A DNA stretch of 64,000 nucleotides from Roseisolibacter agri (GCF_030159095.1 NZ_BRXS01000002.1:248001-312000), one strand, 5' to 3'. Counted from the first letter of the stretch, positions 54,073 through 63,238 are shown. The notes: generated by a model not told the origin, from the letters alone. Made by a program: numbers and translations.

Positions 54073-54203
54073 GAGCGCCCGGCGGCCACTCTGTGATCGC
54101 CGGGCTCTGTCGTTGCGGGACCAGCCACGGGACTCTCCCGGGTCCCGTGCGTCTCGCCCGGCGGCGTCTCGCGGGCCGTGCGCCCGCCGCACCGACAGAC
54201 GCC
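54073..54203 (+). other. metX leader with two hairpins (expression platform?)
   Basis: Downstream of the aptamer is a stem GCCCGGCG / CGCCGGGC (about 54076-54106), then CACGGGAC / GTCCCGTG (about 54125-54151). Neither has a long T-run. An in-frame GTG at 54093 could extend MetX by 37 residues, but the extension has no conserved features. The platform may be an attenuator or may hide the ribosome site; sequence alone does not decide. Confidence 0.5.
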
Positions 54204-55382
54204 ATGACGACCCCCGCCCGCCGCACCCTCCCGCGCGATCCCGCCGCGCTCCCGCCGCGCGTGCGCGCCACGCACCTCCACGAGACCTTCGCGCTCGAGT
54301 GCGGCGCCGTCCTCGAGGACGTGCGGCAGGCCTTCGTGCTCGACGGCACCGTCAACGCCGCGCGCGACAACGTCATCCTCGTCCTCCACGCCCTCACGGG
54401 GTCGGCCGAGGCGGCGCACCCGGAGCACGGGTGGTGGCGGGAGGTGATCGGGCCGGGCCGCGCCATCGACACGACGCGGTTCGCCGTCCTCGCCCCGAAC
54501 CTCCTCGGCTCCTGCTACGGCACGACGGGCCCCGCCACGGACTGGCGCGTCGTGCCGGGCACCTGGGACGGCGACGGCTTCCCGCCCGTGACGACGCGCG
54601 ACATGGCGCGCCTCGCGGGCCGCCTGCTCGACGCGCTGCACGTCCGCGAGCTGGCCGCCGTCGTCGGCGGGTCGCTGGGCGGGATGGTCGCGCAGGAATG
54701 GCTGCTGCTGCACCCCGGCCGCGCGCGCGCCGCGGTCGTGCTGGCCGCCCCCGACGCCCACACGGCCCAGGCCATCGCCTGGAACCACACCCAGCGCGAG
54801 GCGCTCCGGCTGGGCGCCACGGCCGGCGATCCGGACGCGGGGATCGCCCTCGCCCGCGCGATCGCCATGCTCAGCTTCCGCACCGAGGCCTCCCTCGGCG
54901 ACCGCTTCGGCCGCGCCCCGGCGGAGGATGGCGACGGGTCGCCCTTCGCGGTGCAGCGCTGGCTGGAGCACCACGGCGCGGCGCTCGCCGCCCGCTTCGA
55001 CGCGGCGACCTACCGCACGCTGCTGGACGCGATGGACGCGCACGACGTGGCCCGCGGCCGTGGCGACCGCGACGCCGTCCTCGCGCGGCTGGGGGCCGCC
55101 ACCGACCGCCTGTTCGCCGTCGGCGTGCCGGGGGACCTGCTCTACTCCGACGCCGTGGTCGAGGCGTGGGGGCGCGCGGCCGGCGCCGCCCTGCGCACCA
55201 TCCGCTCCCCGCACGGCCACGACGCCTTCCTCCTGGAGCCCGCGCAGGTGGGCGCGGTGCTGCGCGACGCGCTGGACCAGCCGGCGCGGGTTGTGTCGTT
55301 CCACCCATGCCCGCCGGCGCCCGCGGCCGTATCCTCCATCCCGATCGCCCGTCGCCGCCCGTCGCTGCGCGCCGTCGTCTAG
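54204..55382 (+). CDS. metX: Homoserine O-acetyltransferase
   Basis: A 392-residue alpha/beta-hydrolase-fold enzyme. It transfers an acetyl (possibly succinyl) group to homoserine, the first committed step to methionine. The nucleophile is Ser157 in G-G-S-L-G-G-M, and N-L-L-G-S-C-Y-G-T-T-G-P is the family signature near 99. The catalytic Asp (G-D-L-L-Y-S-D, about 311) and His (P-H-G-H-D-A-F, about 339) follow. It has the usual MetX length plus a Pro/Arg-rich tail. ATG 54204 lacks a clear ribosome site. The SAM-II aptamer upstream supports the role. A response regulator gene begins 64 bases later. Confidence 0.92.
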   Translation: MTTPARRTLPRDPAALPPRVRATHLHETFALECGAVLEDVRQAFVLDGTVNAARDNVILVLHALTGSAEAAHPEHGWWREVIGPGRAIDTTRFAVLAPNLLGSCYGTTGPATDWRVVPGTWDGDGFPPVTTRDMARLAGRLLDALHVRELAAVVGGSLGGMVAQEWLLLHPGRARAAVVLAAPDAHTAQAIAWNHTQREALRLGATAGDPDAGIALARAIAMLSFRTEASLGDRFGRAPAEDGDGSPFAVQRWLEHHGAALAARFDAATYRTLLDAMDAHDVARGRGDRDAVLARLGAATDRLFAVGVPGDLLYSDAVVEAWGRAAGAALRTIRSPHGHDAFLLEPAQVGAVLRDALDQPARVVSFHPCPPAPAAVSSIPIARRRPSLRAVV

Positions 55383-55446
55383 GAGCGTGTCGCGCGCGCC
55401 GGCGGCCCGCCCCGTCGCCCCGCCACCGCTCAGGACCGCTCCGGCC

Positions 55447-56067
55447 ATGAAGCGCATACTCGTCGTCGAGGACAACGCCGATCTCGCCGGCGGCCTGCAA
55501 CGCAACCTGGAGCACGAGGGGCACCGCGTCTCCGTCGCCGGCACCGCCGACGCCGCGCTCGCGCTCGCGCTGCGCGACGCGCCCGACCTCGTGGTGCTCG
55601 ATCTGGGCCTCCCCGACCGCGACGGCTACCACGTGCTGGAGCAGCTGCGCGAGCGCGGCTGCCAAAGCCCCGTGCTGATCCTCAGCGCGCGCGGGCTCGA
55701 GTCCGACAAGGTGCGCGGCTTCCGCCTGGGCGCCGACGACTACGTCACCAAGCCGTTCGGCGTCGTCGAGCTGATGGCGCGCATCGGCGCGCACCTGCGC
55801 CGCGCGTCGGCGGCGGAGAAGCCGGCCGGCGACGGCACGCTGAGCGACGACGCGCTGCGCGACCGCTTCGCGCTCACCGACCGCGAGATCCAGGTCGCGC
55901 GCCTGCTCGCCCTCGGCGCCTCCAACGCGGAGATCGGCGAGGCGCTCGGCATCGCGGCGATGACGGCCCGCAACCACACCGAGCGCGTGCTGCTGAAGCT
56001 CGGCGCCTCGACGCGCGCGCGCGTGGGCGCGATGCTGCGCGGCCAGGTGCCCTGGTCTGCCGTATGA
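55447..56067 (+). CDS. Response regulator: OmpR-like receiver fused to LuxR/GerE HTH
   Basis: The 206-residue protein is a close paralogue of the one at 27330-27944: L-V-V-L-D-L-G-L-P-D-R-D-G-Y-H-V-L is the same in both receivers, as is L-G-A-D-D-Y-V-T-K-P-F-G. The LuxR helix-turn-helix starts near 138 (L-T-D-R-E-I-Q-V-A-R-L-L-A-L-G-A-S-N-A-E-I). It lies 64 bases after metX and 7 before its kinase. No separate promoter is obvious, so SAM may also affect this pair by read-through from the riboswitch; that is inference. Confidence 0.9.
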   Translation: MKRILVVEDNADLAGGLQRNLEHEGHRVSVAGTADAALALALRDAPDLVVLDLGLPDRDGYHVLEQLRERGCQSPVLILSARGLESDKVRGFRLGADDYVTKPFGVVELMARIGAHLRRASAAEKPAGDGTLSDDALRDRFALTDREIQVARLLALGASNAEIGEALGIAAMTARNHTERVLLKLGASTRARVGAMLRGQVPWSAV

Positions 56068-56074
56068 GGGCCGC

Positions 56075-57817
56075 GTGACCGCCTGGTGGCGCGCGCTGCG
56101 CGCGCGCGGCTGGCGCTCGCTCGTCGTCACGGGCGCGCTGTTCGGCACGATGCTCATCTCCGTGGCCGGCGCGTGGGCCGTGCGCGAGGCGTGGATCGAG
56201 CACCAGCACTCCGTCGAGACGGCGCTCGACGAGTACGCGCGCTACGCGGCGCGCGCGTTCGCGGAGCAGGTGACCGAGTCCGGGATCCTGCTGCGCTCGC
56301 AGGTCAACGCGGTGACGAGCCTCCCCGCCGACGTCCACCCGCTGACGCTCGCCGAGTACGCGGCGGCGGCGGGCGCGGTGCTCGACGGGCGGCTGGGGAA
56401 GGAGCGCGATCCGGGGCGCGGCTACTTCCGCCTCGACCTGCGCACCGGCCGGTACGAGGCCCTGGGCGCGGCCGCGGACATCCCGCGCATGCGCGACACG
56501 CTGCCGCACCTCGCGCGCGACCACGCGAAGCGGCACGACACGTACTACGCCGTCGTCTTCTCGAACGTGCGCGCGCCGGGGAACGTCATCACGGTGACGA
56601 CCGCGTCGCAGCGCAACCGCGACGGGTCGCAGGTGGCGGTGTTCGGCTACCTGACGTCGCGCAGCGTGCTCGTACGCACGCTGCCCGGCACCGTGCCGCG
56701 CCGCGCGTCGATGCTGCTGCCGCCGTCGCAGGTCGGCACGCGCTGGGTCTACGGCGCCGACACGATCCCCGACACGCTGGTCGCGCTGCAGCGCATCGAC
56801 GAGGACGGCACGGAGGTGTTCCACACGCCGCAGCGCTACACGTCGGACGCGCGCGGCGAGTTCGTGTTCCGCGGGCTCACGAGCACCAAGACGGTCGCGA
56901 CGCTGCACCCCGACCTGGTGCGCGAGCTGCGCGCGGAGTACCTGCACCCCGAGCGCCAGCGGCTGCAGCTGGTGCTGCCCGTGCTCGCGCTGCTGCTCGC
57001 CGGCGCGGGCACGCTGCACCTGAGACGCGAGCGCGAGCTGCAGCAGGCGCGGCGCGACTTCGTGGCCAGCGTGTCGCACGAGCTGCGCACGCCGCTGGCG
57101 CAGATCCGCATGTTCAGCGAGACGCTGCAGCTGCGCCGCGAGCGCGACGACGAGGAGCGCATGCGCTGGCTCGGCGTCATCGGCCGCGAGGCGCGCCGCC
57201 TGGGCGACCTGGTCGAGAACATCCTCCTCTTCTCGCACATCGACGCCGCGCGCGTGCGCCTGGAGCCCGAGCGCACCGACATCGGCGAGCTGGTGGAGGA
57301 GGTGGTCGAGGCCTACGTGCCGGTGGCCGAGCAGCGGCAGATGCGCCTCGTGGCGGACGCGCCGTCGCGCATCTACGCGCTCGTGGACCCGCGCGCGCTG
57401 CGGCAGGTGGTCGTGAACCTGCTCGACAACGCGCTCAAGTACGGGCCGTCGGGCCAGACGGTGTCGCTCGAGGTCGAGCGGTGCACGCTCCCCGAGGGGC
57501 CGTGCGTGCGGCTGTTCGTGAGCGACCAGGGGCCGGGCGTGCCGCGCGCCGACCGCGCGCGGCTCTGGCAGCCGTTCGTGCGGCTGGGCGGCGCGGGCCA
57601 CAACGCGGGCGGCAGCGGCATCGGGTTGAGCGTGGTGCGCAGCCTGGTCGAGCAGCACGGCGGCACGGTGGCCGTCGAGGACGCGCCCGGCGGCGGCGCG
57701 CGCTTCGTCGTCGTGATCCCGCTCGGCGCCGGCATGCCCACGCCCGCGACGACGGCCGAGATGCGCGCGGCCGTGGCGCCGAACCGCGCAGCGGAGCAGA
57801 CGCACGTCCCGTCGTGA
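56075..57817 (+). CDS. Membrane sensor histidine kinase
   Basis: The 580-residue kinase has a first membrane helix (S-L-V-V-T-G-A-L-F-G-T-M-L-I-S-V-A-G-A-W), a periplasmic domain of about 270 residues with no recognised family, and a second helix (L-V-L-P-V-L-A-L-L-L-A-G-A-G). HisKA with F-V-A-S-V-S-H-E-L-R-T-P-L-A follows near 330, and the HATPase has N-L-L-D-N-A-L-K-Y, D-Q-G-P-G-V and G-S-G-I-G-L-S. It has no HAMP. The start is GTG 56075, 7 bases after the regulator. The signal sensed is unknown; it likely phosphorylates the adjacent regulator. Confidence 0.9.
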   Translation: MTAWWRALRARGWRSLVVTGALFGTMLISVAGAWAVREAWIEHQHSVETALDEYARYAARAFAEQVTESGILLRSQVNAVTSLPADVHPLTLAEYAAAAGAVLDGRLGKERDPGRGYFRLDLRTGRYEALGAAADIPRMRDTLPHLARDHAKRHDTYYAVVFSNVRAPGNVITVTTASQRNRDGSQVAVFGYLTSRSVLVRTLPGTVPRRASMLLPPSQVGTRWVYGADTIPDTLVALQRIDEDGTEVFHTPQRYTSDARGEFVFRGLTSTKTVATLHPDLVRELRAEYLHPERQRLQLVLPVLALLLAGAGTLHLRRERELQQARRDFVASVSHELRTPLAQIRMFSETLQLRRERDDEERMRWLGVIGREARRLGDLVENILLFSHIDAARVRLEPERTDIGELVEEVVEAYVPVAEQRQMRLVADAPSRIYALVDPRALRQVVVNLLDNALKYGPSGQTVSLEVERCTLPEGPCVRLFVSDQGPGVPRADRARLWQPFVRLGGAGHNAGGSGIGLSVVRSLVEQHGGTVAVEDAPGGGARFVVVIPLGAGMPTPATTAEMRAAVAPNRAAEQTHVPS

Positions 57818-57826
57818 CGGCGCGCG

Positions 57827-58762
57827 TCACGCCGGCGGCGGGTTCATGTCGTACACCAGCTGCTTGTCGAGCACCGTCGACTCGGTGCCGCCCGACAGCA
57901 GCACGCCCGGGCGGTCGTGGTGGCCGCGGAAGCCGCTCTGCGCGTCGCGGAGGTAGTGCGCGACCTCGTGCGCGAGCGTGACGGCGAACCGGTCCGCGCC
58001 GTCCGTCACCGGGATCTGCGAGTCGTCCACGACGACCGCCGCGCCCTCCTCGTAGAACATCGTACCCGCGACCTCGCTCTTCTGGCTCTTCCAGCCGTTG
58101 CCGAGGAAGAAGACCGTGAGGTCCGCCGACGGATGCTTCTTCCCGACGATGTGGCGCAGGAAGGCCTCGTCGTCGATCGGATGACCCAGATGCTGGTCCA
58201 CGCGCGCCCAGTCGGCGTCGACCACGTCGAAGGTGACGTTGAGCTGCGGGCCGTAGACCCAGTTCAGCATGTTCGACAGCCGCCGGCGGTCGTACGGCGT
58301 CCAGCGCGACAGCGTGATCATCGCGCCCGATGCGTCGCGGTGCTGCACGAAGCGGAACGCGACGGTGACCATCTTCTGCGGCACCACTGCCACGTGCAGC
58401 TCGGCCGTCACGCCGCGGCGCGTGGCCCGGATGCGCGACTGCGAGCGCACCTTCCCGCGCACGGACAGCAGGTGCGCCAGTCCGCCGTAGGTCGCCGCCG
58501 CGTGCATCGCCCCCGCGAAGCCGCGCGCGGACTCCTCGGCCACGAGCCCCCAGGCCATGAACTGGTCCTGCAGCACGTGCGCGTAGCGCGAGTAGTCCGT
58601 GCGCGTCACCGCGCGCACGTCCAGCTTCGTGGCGTCGAACTTCAGGTTCTCGACGCGCGCGTCGTGCAGCAGGAGGAAGCTCGACCGCCCCTCCCCGACG
58701 ACGAGGAAGTTGCGGAGCGGATCGAAGCCGGTGGCGCTCTGCAGGGCGGTGAACCGGGGCAT
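57827..58762 (-). CDS. Hypothetical protein with HEXXH metalloprotease-like motif
   Basis: A 311-residue cytoplasmic protein without signal peptide. Near the C-terminus is V-T-L-A-H-E-V-A-H-Y-L-R-D, an H-E-x-x-H zinc motif, followed by G-F-R-G-H-H-D-R-P-G-V-L-L-S-G-G, which could supply a third ligand. The spacing to the second His is longer than in standard metzincins and a Met-turn is not clear. The N-terminal two-thirds are unassigned. GGAGGT lies 5 bases before the ATG at 58762. A metalloprotease role is inferred from the motif only. Confidence 0.6.
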   Translation of the reverse strand: MPRFTALQSATGFDPLRNFLVVGEGRSSFLLLHDARVENLKFDATKLDVRAVTRTDYSRYAHVLQDQFMAWGLVAEESARGFAGAMHAAATYGGLAHLLSVRGKVRSQSRIRATRRGVTAELHVAVVPQKMVTVAFRFVQHRDASGAMITLSRWTPYDRRRLSNMLNWVYGPQLNVTFDVVDADWARVDQHLGHPIDDEAFLRHIVGKKHPSADLTVFFLGNGWKSQKSEVAGTMFYEEGAAVVVDDSQIPVTDGADRFAVTLAHEVAHYLRDAQSGFRGHHDRPGVLLSGGTESTVLDKQLVYDMNPPPA

Positions 58763-58832
58763 GACGGACCTCCAGGTCGGCGCGGTCCCCACTATGGGAG
58801 GTTCCGGCGTCGCCGTCCAGAGTCGCCGCTGC

Positions 58833-60353
58833 CTACGTCGTGGTGTCGCGCAGCAGCGCCGCGACGTCGTCCATCCCGCGCTCCGTCGCCAGCTCCGCGG
58901 CGGTGAGCCCGCGCTCGTCGCGGACGGAGAGGTCGGCGCCGTGCCGCACGAGCAGCGTCGCGATCTCGCGCGCGACCGCCTCGTCGTCGGGGAGGTACAT
59001 GAGCGGCGTCTCGTGCTCGCCCGCGCTGCGCGCGAGCGACGGGTCCTCCTCCAGCACCGCGCGCAGCCGCGCGACCTGCCCGAGCGCGACGAGGCTCCAC
59101 ACGTCGCGGCTCACGGGCGCGAGGCGCGCCGCGGCGGCCGAGTAGCCGCCCCACACCGCGAACCAGAGCGGCGTCGCGCCCCACTGGCGCTCGCGCGGGT
59201 CCACCTCCGCGCCGTGCGCCAGCAGCACGTCGATGGCGCGCACGGCGTCGTTGCCGGCGGCGGCGTGCAGCGCGCGTTCGCCGCTGCGCGGATGCTCGAC
59301 CTCCGGCGACGTGCCCATCGCCAGCAGCGCCTCGACGACGTCGGCGCGATCGCGGCGCGCCGCCGCGTGCAGCGCGCGTGGATGCAGCGCCCATTCGGGG
59401 TTCTGCGCCAGCATCGTCCGCATCGCGCCGCGGTCCAGGCGGAAGCACGCCTCGACCCACGCGTCCTCGCCGGTCGGCGGCGCGGTGGCGGCCGTGTCGC
59501 CGGGCGTCGCGCCGTGGCGGCGCAGCAGGTTGGTCATCTCCGACAGCCCGCGTCGCTCGGCCTCCAGCAGCAGCGGGCGCCACTTCAGGCGCGGATGCAC
59601 GGGCGTGGTCGCGTTCGGGCTCGCGCCGTGCGCCAGCATCCACGTCGCGAGGCCGGGGAGGTTCGCGGTGACGGCGGCGTGCAGCAGGTAGTACGCGCCG
59701 TGCCCGTAGCCGCCCATGTCGAGCATGCGCCACTCGGGATTGTCCCAGTCGGCGCCGCGCCCCTGCCGCACGGAGATCTCGTGCATCAGGTCGAGCAGCC
59801 ACACGTCGTCGTCCGACAGCGGGCGGCGCGAGTCGTGGTTGCCGAAGACGTTGTAGAGCACCTGCACGTCGTACGGCGACGCGCCGCGCTCCATCAGCAG
59901 CCGCGCCAGCTCGCGCGCGCGCGGGTGCGGCGCCGCGCGCTCCTCGCCGCGGCCGAGCGTGAGCGTGAGCGCGGTGTAGTGGATGGACGCGTTGCCGCCT
60001 TCCGCGTACGCGTTCGGATCGGCGCCGTGGTCGAGCAGCAGGCGCGCGATCTCGATGGCGTGATCGGCGGACGGCGCGTGCGGCAGCCGGGCGGCGCACA
60101 GGTAGAGCAGCGGCGGCCAGTGGCGCACGCCCGCGCGCCGGTTGGCGAGCGCGGGATCGGCGTCGAGGCGTCGCGCGACCTCGGCGACCTCGCCGCAGAC
60201 GACGGCCGTCAGCAGGTCGTGCCGCGCGATCCCCGGATGGCGGCGCAGGAGGCGATCGGCCGCGTGGTACGCCATCGCGCGCCGCGGGCCGCCGACGCGC
60301 CAGTCGGGCGTCGCGGCGCGCAGGAAGGCGGCGACGTGCGTCGCGCTGTCCAC
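58833..60353 (-). CDS. Ankyrin-repeat protein
   Basis: The 506-residue protein is built from ankyrin-type repeats: A-I-E-I-A-R-L-L-L-D-H-G-A-D-P-N-A near residue 95, M-L-A-H-G-A-S-P-N-A-T-T near 240, and R-A-L-H-A-A-A..A-I-D-V-L-L-A-H-G-A-E-V-D, I-A-T-L-L-V-R-H-G-A-D-L-S-V towards the end. There are perhaps eight repeats, several degenerate. No signal or membrane segment is seen, so a cytoplasmic protein-binding scaffold is likely. The GTG at 60353 is used; it lies 23 bases after the SBP56-like gene stop, giving a two-gene operon. Confidence 0.8.
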   Translation of the reverse strand: MDSATHVAAFLRAATPDWRVGGPRRAMAYHAADRLLRRHPGIARHDLLTAVVCGEVAEVARRLDADPALANRRAGVRHWPPLLYLCAARLPHAPSADHAIEIARLLLDHGADPNAYAEGGNASIHYTALTLTLGRGEERAAPHPRARELARLLMERGASPYDVQVLYNVFGNHDSRRPLSDDDVWLLDLMHEISVRQGRGADWDNPEWRMLDMGGYGHGAYYLLHAAVTANLPGLATWMLAHGASPNATTPVHPRLKWRPLLLEAERRGLSEMTNLLRRHGATPGDTAATAPPTGEDAWVEACFRLDRGAMRTMLAQNPEWALHPRALHAAARRDRADVVEALLAMGTSPEVEHPRSGERALHAAAGNDAVRAIDVLLAHGAEVDPRERQWGATPLWFAVWGGYSAAAARLAPVSRDVWSLVALGQVARLRAVLEEDPSLARSAGEHETPLMYLPDDEAVAREIATLLVRHGADLSVRDERGLTAAELATERGMDDVAALLRDTTT

Positions 60354-60376
60354 GGGTGTCCGCGGGTATCCGCCGC

Positions 60377-61690
60377 TCAGCGCCCCGGCCCGAACACCGC
60401 GCCGTGCGGCAGCGCGCGCACGACGCCGAGTCCGGGCACGGAGACGCGCGAGAGGTCGATGACGGGGAGCGACGCGTCGGCGGCGAGCGCGCCGGTGCCG
60501 CGGTCGAGCGTCACCAGGTGCAGGCGCGCGTCGGTGGGCGTGGCGCCGCCGTCCATCACCAGCCGCGTGCCCGAGGCGTCGGCGGCCAGCCAGTGCGGGT
60601 ACGTCGCGCCGTCGAACGCGAGGCGCGCGACCTCGCGCGGGTGCGCCGGGTCCTGCACGTCGAGCGTCACCAGCGCGCGCTGCACGGGGACCGTCTGCAC
60701 CCACCAGCGGCCGACGCGCGCGGGCACGGCGCAGTCGGCGCCCGGGAACGCGTGCACGAACTCCAGCCGCGGCACACGCGCGTCGAGGCCCGTGAGCCGG
60801 TACATGCCGCACGTGAAGGTGCCCAGCATGACGGTGCGTCCGTCGTCGAGCAGGCGCGGCTCGCCGGGGTAGCGGTGGTGCACGCTGTCGTGCGCGATCG
60901 ACGCGCCCGTGTTCGGCGTCTCGCCGTCGCCGGGCGTGTGGCCCGCGTGCGCGGGCGCCGGCGGCAGCGCGAGCGTGTGCAGCAGCGCGAGGTCCGACAG
61001 GCGCCACACCTGCACGTGCACGCCGACGTCGGACGTCATGCTGGTGCTGGTGGTGACGACGCGGTCGAGCGCGGGCACGACCTCGAGGCTGTACGGCAGC
61101 AGCGCCGTGGAGTCGACGCCCGGCGCGGCGGCGCTGGCCCAGCGCAGGGGCGTGCCGTTGCGGCGCAGCTCCGCGATCCCGCCGGGCGCGCCGCCGGCGA
61201 CGCGCGTCTGGAAGGTCGCCAGCACGCGGTCGTCGGCGAGCCGCACGAACGAGTGCGGGTCGGCGAGCGGGCCGGCCGTCGTGAAGCTCCCGAGGAGTCG
61301 CGGCATGCCGGGCGTGCGCAGGTCGAAGCGGTGCGTGCGTCCGGTGCCGAAGTCGTTGGCGAAGAGGAGGCCGTCGCTCGCCAGCGCGTGCTCGGTGTGG
61401 TGCGCGTGGCGGCCGCCGGTGTCGGCGAGGATCGCGTCGGTCACCTGGCCACGCGTGGGCGAGGCGGGGCGCAGGTCGACCGTGAGGAGGACGACGCCGC
61501 GCCGACGTGGCGGCGTGGTGTCGCGCCGGGCCGCGCGCGTCGCGCGCACGGTGCGCGCGGTGTCGGTCGCCGTCGCCCACACGTACAGCCACTCCGTCCG
61601 GCGCGCGGCCGGCGCCTGGGCGGCGGCGGATGGCGCGAGCGTCGCGAGCGTCACGAGCGCGAGCAGCGTGCGGACGGTGGGGCGTCGCAT
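60377..61690 (-). CDS. Exported SBP56-like (selenium-binding-protein-related) beta-propeller
   Basis: The 437-residue product has a signal peptide (T-L-A-P-S-A-A-A-Q). Its blades show R-H-A-H-H-T-E-H-A-L, L-L-F-A-N-D-F-G-T-G-R-T-H-R-F-D-L and G-T-F-T-C-G-M-Y-R-L-T-G, which match the SBP56/methanethiol-oxidase family, where His and Cys bind metal at the propeller centre. Whether it oxidises methanethiol is unknown; the active-site Cys assignment is tentative. It heads an operon with the ankyrin gene. It is periplasmic, unlike eukaryotic SBP56. Confidence 0.72.
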   Translation of the reverse strand: MRRPTVRTLLALVTLATLAPSAAAQAPAARRTEWLYVWATATDTARTVRATRAARRDTTPPRRRGVVLLTVDLRPASPTRGQVTDAILADTGGRHAHHTEHALASDGLLFANDFGTGRTHRFDLRTPGMPRLLGSFTTAGPLADPHSFVRLADDRVLATFQTRVAGGAPGGIAELRRNGTPLRWASAAAPGVDSTALLPYSLEVVPALDRVVTTSTSMTSDVGVHVQVWRLSDLALLHTLALPPAPAHAGHTPGDGETPNTGASIAHDSVHHRYPGEPRLLDDGRTVMLGTFTCGMYRLTGLDARVPRLEFVHAFPGADCAVPARVGRWWVQTVPVQRALVTLDVQDPAHPREVARLAFDGATYPHWLAADASGTRLVMDGGATPTDARLHLVTLDRGTGALAADASLPVIDLSRVSVPGLGVVRALPHGAVFGPGR

Positions 61691-61783
61691 CGGCGGGCGG
61701 ACGGATGGTGGCTCGGCGCCGGCGCGCCGCCCCCGACGATGTGGCCGCCGGCCGTCCTCGGCAAGCGTGCGGGTCGATGCCGG

Positions 61784-61957
61784 CGGGCCGGACCCGAACA
61801 GCGAACGGCCTTGACAGGATTCGACGGATTCAACGGACAACAGCCGGATTACGCTCCGCGTGGTGCATGGGCCGTCGCCGCCACACGAGACGTAATCCGG
61901 CTGTTGTCCGTTCAATCCGTTGTAATCCTGTCCAATGCAGTCCGGGCCCGGTGCGCC
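61784..61957. repeat. Palindromic element B3 with outer shell
   Basis: The inner palindrome 61814-61931 has ACAGGATTCGACGGATTC and CAGCCGGATTAC on the left, GTAATCCGGCTG and AATCCTGT on the right. The core is GCTCCGCGTGGTGCATG with CGTCGCCGCCACACGAGACG. The outer shell is GGGCCGGACCCGAAC / CAGTCCGGGCCCGG. It fills most of the 283-base gap between two minus-strand genes; nothing else is seen there. Confidence 0.9.
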
Positions 61958-61973
61958 GACGCGTCCGGACGCA

Positions 61974-63155
61974 CTACCGCGTGCCACCCGCAGTGCGCGC
62001 CGCCTCCACGAGGAAGGGCACGAGCCCGCGCGGATACGGCGCGGTGACGTTCACCTGGATCGCCGCGGCGACCTTCAGGTCCGGGAAGTAGAGCAGCTCC
62101 GTCGCGTAGCCCGGGAAGAAGCCCGAGTGGCCCCACGCCGGACCGAGCGCGGTGGGCCGCGTCATGACGCCGAGGCCGTACTTCACGTCGCGCCCGAGCT
62201 TCGACGGCACGCCGTCGAGCATGCGCGGGAGCAGCGACGCGTCGAACGCCTTCCCCTCGTAGAGCAGCTTCCCCCAGCGCGCGAGATCGGCGGTGGTGCT
62301 GGCGATGCCGCCGCCCGTCCACTCGAACTGCGGGTTCACGCGGAGGCGCCCGCTCGCGTCGAGCGACGCGTCGTAGCCACCGAGGTCGTTCTTCGGGCCC
62401 GCGTAGCCGTTGGCGAGACCGGGGAGGTCGGGGCGGTCGGACGGGATCGTGTTCGTGAGCCGCAGCGGCTCGAGGATGCGGCGCCGCAGCTCGTCGTAGT
62501 ACGGGCGCCCGGTGATCCGCTCGAGGATCATCGCCAGCACGATGTAGTTCGTGTCGGAGTAGTCCCACCCCTGGCCGGCCGCGAAGGGCGCGCTGGTGTC
62601 GAGCAGGTAGGAGAGCCGCTCCTCGGGCGTCCACGCCTTCATCGGCTGCTCGCGCAGCACGGCGGTGGCGCGCGGATCGAACTCGTAGCGCACGAGGCCA
62701 CTGGTGTGGTTCATCAGCTGCCGCACCGTGATGGCGCGCGCGTTGGGCAGCCGCGCGAACCACGGCGCGGTGCCGAGCCAGCGCGAGATCGGCGCCTCGA
62801 GGTCGAGCGTCCCCTCGTGCACGAGCTGCATCGCCACCGCGGACACGTACGTCTTGCCGACGCTGCCCGAGAGCAGCCTGTCCGTCGTGCGGAGCGGAAT
62901 CCCGCGCGCCGTGTCGGCGAGCCCGCTCGCGACGGCGACGACGCGGCCGTCCGGAAGCGCGACGGCGAGCGTGGCGCCGGGGAAGTGGAGGACGCCGCGC
63001 AGCGAGTCGAGCTTCGTCCGCAGCGCGCGCGCGAGCGCGGTGTCGCGGACGTCGAGCGCGGGCGCTGCGGCGGTGGTGGCCGCGCGCGGGGCGCAGGCGG
63101 CGAGCGAGACGCCGACGGCGACGGCAGTGATCGTGGCGAGGGTGGGGAAGCGCAT
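61974..63155 (-). CDS. Class C beta-lactamase-like serine hydrolase, lipoprotein
   Basis: A 393-residue lipoprotein (S-L-A-A-C, Cys21). The catalytic S-x-x-K is Ser98-V-G-Lys101 in L-L-S-G-S-V-G-K-T, and the second motif appears as Y-S-D-T-N, with Asp in place of the usual Asn. It then has H-T-S-G-L and W-G-H-S-G-F-F-P-G-Y. This is the serine beta-lactamase-like/D-peptidase family acting on periplasmic peptides or esters. It is divergent from the SIMPL gene at 63239. A second member lies at 33399-34562 but is not a recent copy. Confidence 0.85.
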   Translation of the reverse strand: MRFPTLATITAVAVGVSLAACAPRAATTAAAPALDVRDTALARALRTKLDSLRGVLHFPGATLAVALPDGRVVAVASGLADTARGIPLRTTDRLLSGSVGKTYVSAVAMQLVHEGTLDLEAPISRWLGTAPWFARLPNARAITVRQLMNHTSGLVRYEFDPRATAVLREQPMKAWTPEERLSYLLDTSAPFAAGQGWDYSDTNYIVLAMILERITGRPYYDELRRRILEPLRLTNTIPSDRPDLPGLANGYAGPKNDLGGYDASLDASGRLRVNPQFEWTGGGIASTTADLARWGKLLYEGKAFDASLLPRMLDGVPSKLGRDVKYGLGVMTRPTALGPAWGHSGFFPGYATELLYFPDLKVAAAIQVNVTAPYPRGLVPFLVEAARTAGGTR

Positions 63156-63238
63156 GCGCGAATGCTGGGGCGGGTCACGGGCGCTCGCAATGCGCGGCGG
63201 GCGGTGGCCGGATCGCGGCATGGCGGGTATCTCTGCGC

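Noticed and set aside
54093-54203. N-terminal extension of MetX from GTG 54093
   Set aside because: The extension is Arg/Pro-rich with no MetX conservation and overlaps the leader hairpin; ATG 54204 fits family length. It remains possible.
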